From Paenacidovorax caeni (lineage in GTDB: Bacteria > Pseudomonadota > Gammaproteobacteria > Burkholderiales > Burkholderiaceae_C): a DNA stretch of 64,000 bases. The notes below the pieces were generated by a model. The model saw nothing but the letters and a program-made list of their open reading frames with translations, was not told the origin of the DNA and did no database searches. Of this stretch, positions 61,146 to 64,000 are shown in pieces. Location of the stretch: the NCBI RefSeq assembly GCF_001298675.1, contig NZ_CYIG01000011.1:1-64000 (forward strand), read 5' to 3'. The translations under genes were made by a program, and so were the position numbers. Position 1 is the stretch's first letter. Every line of letters starts with the position of its first letter.

Positions 61146-61865
61146 TCAAACCACCTTGGCAGGTTCAGAGAGAAAGAAAAACACGCGCCGCGACACAGCG
61201 CGCAGGAACTTGAACAGCACAACCAGCAGCAGCACCGACACCGCCAGCACCAGCACCAGGGCCACACCGAACCACACCGGGTGCTGCAGGGCGAGCCACA
61301 CCAGCCCCGCCACCAGGCCGTCCTCCAGGAACGACAGGCCCCAGTTGCTGAAGGGCTCGGGCGATGTGTTGGCGGCGGCACGCGCCGTCATCTTGGTGGC
61401 CAGCGCCGTGGCCGAGAGCGAGCCGCCCAGCAGCCCCGCCACCACGGCCATGGCGACGTTGTCGGCGCCAAACACCCCGGCCGCCAGCAGCGCGCCCGCC
61501 GGCACGCGGATGAAGGCGTGCACCCCGTCCCACACCGAGTCGAGCAGCGGCACCTTGTCGGCAAAAAACTCCACGCACAGCATGAAGCCGCAGGCCAGCA
61601 GCACCAGCGGATGCTCCAGCACCAGCAAACCCGGCGGCAGCGCCAGCCAATCCAGCGCCCCCAGAGCGCCCACGGTGAAGACCACGGCATACAGGCGCAC
61701 GCCGCTGGCCCAGCCAAGGGCGGCAGCCAGCGCCAGCAGGCTGGGCATGTCGAGTTGCCGCGTAGCGCGCTCCGCTCCCTCGGCCACCGCCTGTGCGGTG
61801 CCCGCATCGACATGCAGGCCCACGGTGTGGAGCCATTGCACGATCTGCAGCCAGAGCGCGTCCAT
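61146..61865 (-). CDS. DUF4126 family membrane protein
   Basis: This 239-aa protein has about five hydrophobic segments (for example LLALAAALGWASGVRLY, LVLLACGFMLCVEFFADKVP, GALLAAGVFGADNVAMAVVAGLLGGSLSATALATKM, VLVLAVSVLLLVVLF). ASGxRLY and EFFADKVPLLDSVWD are typical of DUF4126. The function is unknown. Its stop touches the MCC alpha start, and it begins 3 bases before the hydratase stop, so it is fully embedded in the leucine operon. Confidence 0.88.
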   Translation of the reverse strand: MDALWLQIVQWLHTVGLHVDAGTAQAVAEGAERATRQLDMPSLLALAAALGWASGVRLYAVVFTVGALGALDWLALPPGLLVLEHPLVLLACGFMLCVEFFADKVPLLDSVWDGVHAFIRVPAGALLAAGVFGADNVAMAVVAGLLGGSLSATALATKMTARAAANTSPEPFSNWGLSFLEDGLVAGLVWLALQHPVWFGVALVLVLAVSVLLLVVLFKFLRAVSRRVFFFLSEPAKVV

Positions 61866-61868
61866 GGG

Positions 61869-62648
61869 TCACAGCCAGCCCGGCTTGCGCTTTTGCAGGA
61901 AGGACTGCACGCCCTCGCGCCCCTCGGCGCTGGCACGGATGTCGGCAATGCCCTCGACCGTGGCAGCGATGAGACTGGCATCGATCTCGCGCTCGGCCAC
62001 GTTCTGCACCAGTTGCTTGCAGGCGCGCACGGCATTCGGGCTGGCGCTGGTCAGGGCCTTGAGCAGCTCATCGACCTTGGCGTCCAACTGGTCCGCGCCC
62101 ACCACCGCATGCACGAAGCCGATGCGCAGCGCCTCGGCGGCATCGAAACGCTCGGCCGTGAGGAAATAGCGGTGTGCGGCGCGCGCACCCATGGCGCGGA
62201 TGACATAGGGGCTGATGGTGGCAGGAATCAGGCCCAGCTTCACTTCGCTGAGGCAAAACCCCGCGGTGTCCACGCTCACCGCCATGTCGCATGCGGCCAC
62301 CAGGCCCATGCCACCGGCATACACGTCGCCCTGCACGCGGGCAATGGTGGGTTGGGGGCAGGTGTAGATCACGCGCAGCATCTCGGCGAGCTTGCCCGCG
62401 TCGGCGAGGTTCTCGTCGCGCGTGTAGTCGGCCATGCGGCGCATCCAGTTGAGGTTGGCGCCAGCGCAGAAGGCCGGGCCTTCGGCTGCGAGCACCACGG
62501 CGCGCACGTCGGGGCGCGCGCCCACGTCCTGAAAGGCGGCGGTCAGCTCCGCGATGACGTCATCGCTGAAGGCGTTGCGAATCTCGGGCTGGGTCAACGT
62601 GATGCGCGCCACTGCACCGGACTGGGTGATGGAAAGGTTTTGCGTCAT
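61869..62648 (-). CDS. liuC: enoyl-CoA hydratase, probably 3-methylglutaconyl-CoA hydratase
   Basis: This 259-aa crotonase-fold enzyme has NAFSDDVIAELTAAF, the oxyanion-hole segments FCAGANLNWM and VQGDVYAGGMGLVAACDMAV, and LSEVKLGLIPATISPYVI with the catalytic Glu region. The FCAGANLNWM form is typical of methylglutaconyl-CoA hydratase, which makes HMG-CoA from the product of MCC. The ATG at 62648 overlaps the DinB gene stop (ATGA). Confidence 0.93.
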   Translation of the reverse strand: MTQNLSITQSGAVARITLTQPEIRNAFSDDVIAELTAAFQDVGARPDVRAVVLAAEGPAFCAGANLNWMRRMADYTRDENLADAGKLAEMLRVIYTCPQPTIARVQGDVYAGGMGLVAACDMAVSVDTAGFCLSEVKLGLIPATISPYVIRAMGARAAHRYFLTAERFDAAEALRIGFVHAVVGADQLDAKVDELLKALTSASPNAVRACKQLVQNVAEREIDASLIAATVEGIADIRASAEGREGVQSFLQKRKPGWL

Positions 62649-63154
62649 GGCTGCGAGGGGTTTTGCAGGTAATAGACAAAGTCCAGCGCGGGACACGGCT
62701 GGCCCTGTGCGGTGAGCGCCGCCGTGATCTGGCCGCGGTGGTGCGTGCCGTGGTTGAACACATGGGCCAGCGTGGCAGCAAAGGGCAAAGAAGCCGCGTC
62801 GCCACGCATGGTGGTGTAGTCCAGCGCGCCATCCCAGCGCTCGGCGGGAACCGCCGCGACCAGCCGCTCCCAACGCGCCGCGCCCTCGCGCAGGCGGGCA
62901 TCGAGCCGTGCGCGGCCGGACTCCAGTTCCGCATCCAGCGCCACGCGGGGCGAGGCGCCTTCGGCAAAGCGCGGATACCAGAGATGGTGCTCGGCCACCA
63001 GCAGATGGTTGAGCGTGCCGTGAATGCTCTTGAAGAACAGGCCCACGTCGCGGCGGTAGTCCGCTTCCTCCACGGCACGCACCGCATCAAGCAGGCGCGC
63101 CGTGGCCCACGCGTTGTAACGCGCAAGCTGGCTGAAGTGGGCCACCGCGTCCAT
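62645..63154 (-). CDS. DinB family protein
   Basis: This 169-aa four-helix-bundle protein has the DinB metal-site histidines: LNHLLVAEHHLWYPRF (first His) and HVFNHGTHHRGQI (second and third). Such proteins are thought to be thiol-dependent metalloenzymes; the function is unknown here. The start at 63154 (MDAVAHFSQLARYNAWA) fits the family. It overlaps liuC by four bases and lies 11 bases after the MCC beta gene, so it is in the leucine operon. Confidence 0.92.
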   Translation of the reverse strand: MDAVAHFSQLARYNAWATARLLDAVRAVEEADYRRDVGLFFKSIHGTLNHLLVAEHHLWYPRFAEGASPRVALDAELESGRARLDARLREGAARWERLVAAVPAERWDGALDYTTMRGDAASLPFAATLAHVFNHGTHHRGQITAALTAQGQPCPALDFVYYLQNPSQP

Positions 63155-63165
63155 GGTCGCGCCCC

Positions 63166-64000
<835 letters not shown>

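Noticed and set aside
58914-62672. Very long open frame on the plus strand (about 1250 codons) opposite liuD, DUF4126 and liuC
   Set aside because: It lies antisense to four well-supported genes, has the His/Gly/Arg/Ala-rich composition of a shadow frame in GC-rich DNA, and shows no domain.

Overview
The window is GC-rich chromosomal DNA of a betaproteobacterium. Protein content and a dispersed short repeat that I associate with this group point to Comamonadaceae (Acidovorax-like). This is an inference from gene families and style; no marker gene is present. I found no rRNA, tRNA, CRISPR array, transposase or phage gene. The window holds about 57 protein genes, all apparently ordinary chromosomal housekeeping, metabolic and signalling genes. 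Both ends cut a gene: a hemerythrin at the left and the beta subunit of methylcrotonyl-CoA carboxylase at the right.

Layout. 1-7.3 kb (minus): nitrite assimilation, with nirB, nirD, a NIT-ANTAR antiterminator (NasR type), nirC, a fused PP2C phosphatase/protein kinase, and a bacteriohemerythrin. A sigma-54 promoter and two attenuator-like leaders, one before nirB and one before nirC, suggest dual control by nitrogen status and by nitrate/nitrite. 7.5-16.3 kb (plus): queA, a YhhN membrane protein, and a poorly described chaperone cluster (DUF2760 protein, Hsp70-like protein, Hsp70/DUF3731 protein) interrupted by an amino-acid-binding protein. 16.3-20.6 kb (minus): ung, a 266 bp MITE-like element, a PAS-GGDEF protein, trpC and a 46-residue membrane protein. 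20.7-28.0 kb (minus): trpD, then a PHA-linked operon (phaC, unknown 128-aa protein, fabI paralogue, MaoC-phosphotransacylase, ackA). 28.3-34.7 kb (plus): chemoreceptor, Pat-type acetyltransferase and a NodIJ-type ABC exporter. 34.7-38.4 kb: GMC oxidoreductase, 3-hydroxyacyl-CoA dehydrogenase and ohrR-ohr with a clear operator. 38.4-41.7 kb (plus): phosphoesterase, kinase-USP and SrkA-like kinase. 41.7-50.4 kb: exosortase H with its partner, an ArnT-like glycosyltransferase, exonuclease/DUF294, DsbA-fold isomerase, DUF1289, YbaK and a 7TM-GGDEF protein. 50.5-56.3 kb (plus): a complete RND efflux pump. 56.5-64 kb (minus): leucine/isovalerate catabolism (HMG-CoA lyase, MCC alpha, methylglutaconyl-CoA hydratase, MCC beta) with DUF4126, DinB and phosphoethanolamine-transferase genes between.

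The most striking feature is a dispersed imperfect palindrome of about 45-65 bp (repeat A, 15 loci here). It lies between genes, but also inside coding sequences without breaking them. Copies read in the sense direction all give one peptide pattern (I-A-A-S-A...S-A-G), and copies read antisense all give another (Q-A-P-x-A-P-K). Four genes carry internal copies (one of them two), two begin with one, and four end in or against one. Pairs of opposite copies form terminator-like hairpins. A second, longer repeat (B, about 100-140 bp) sits only between genes.
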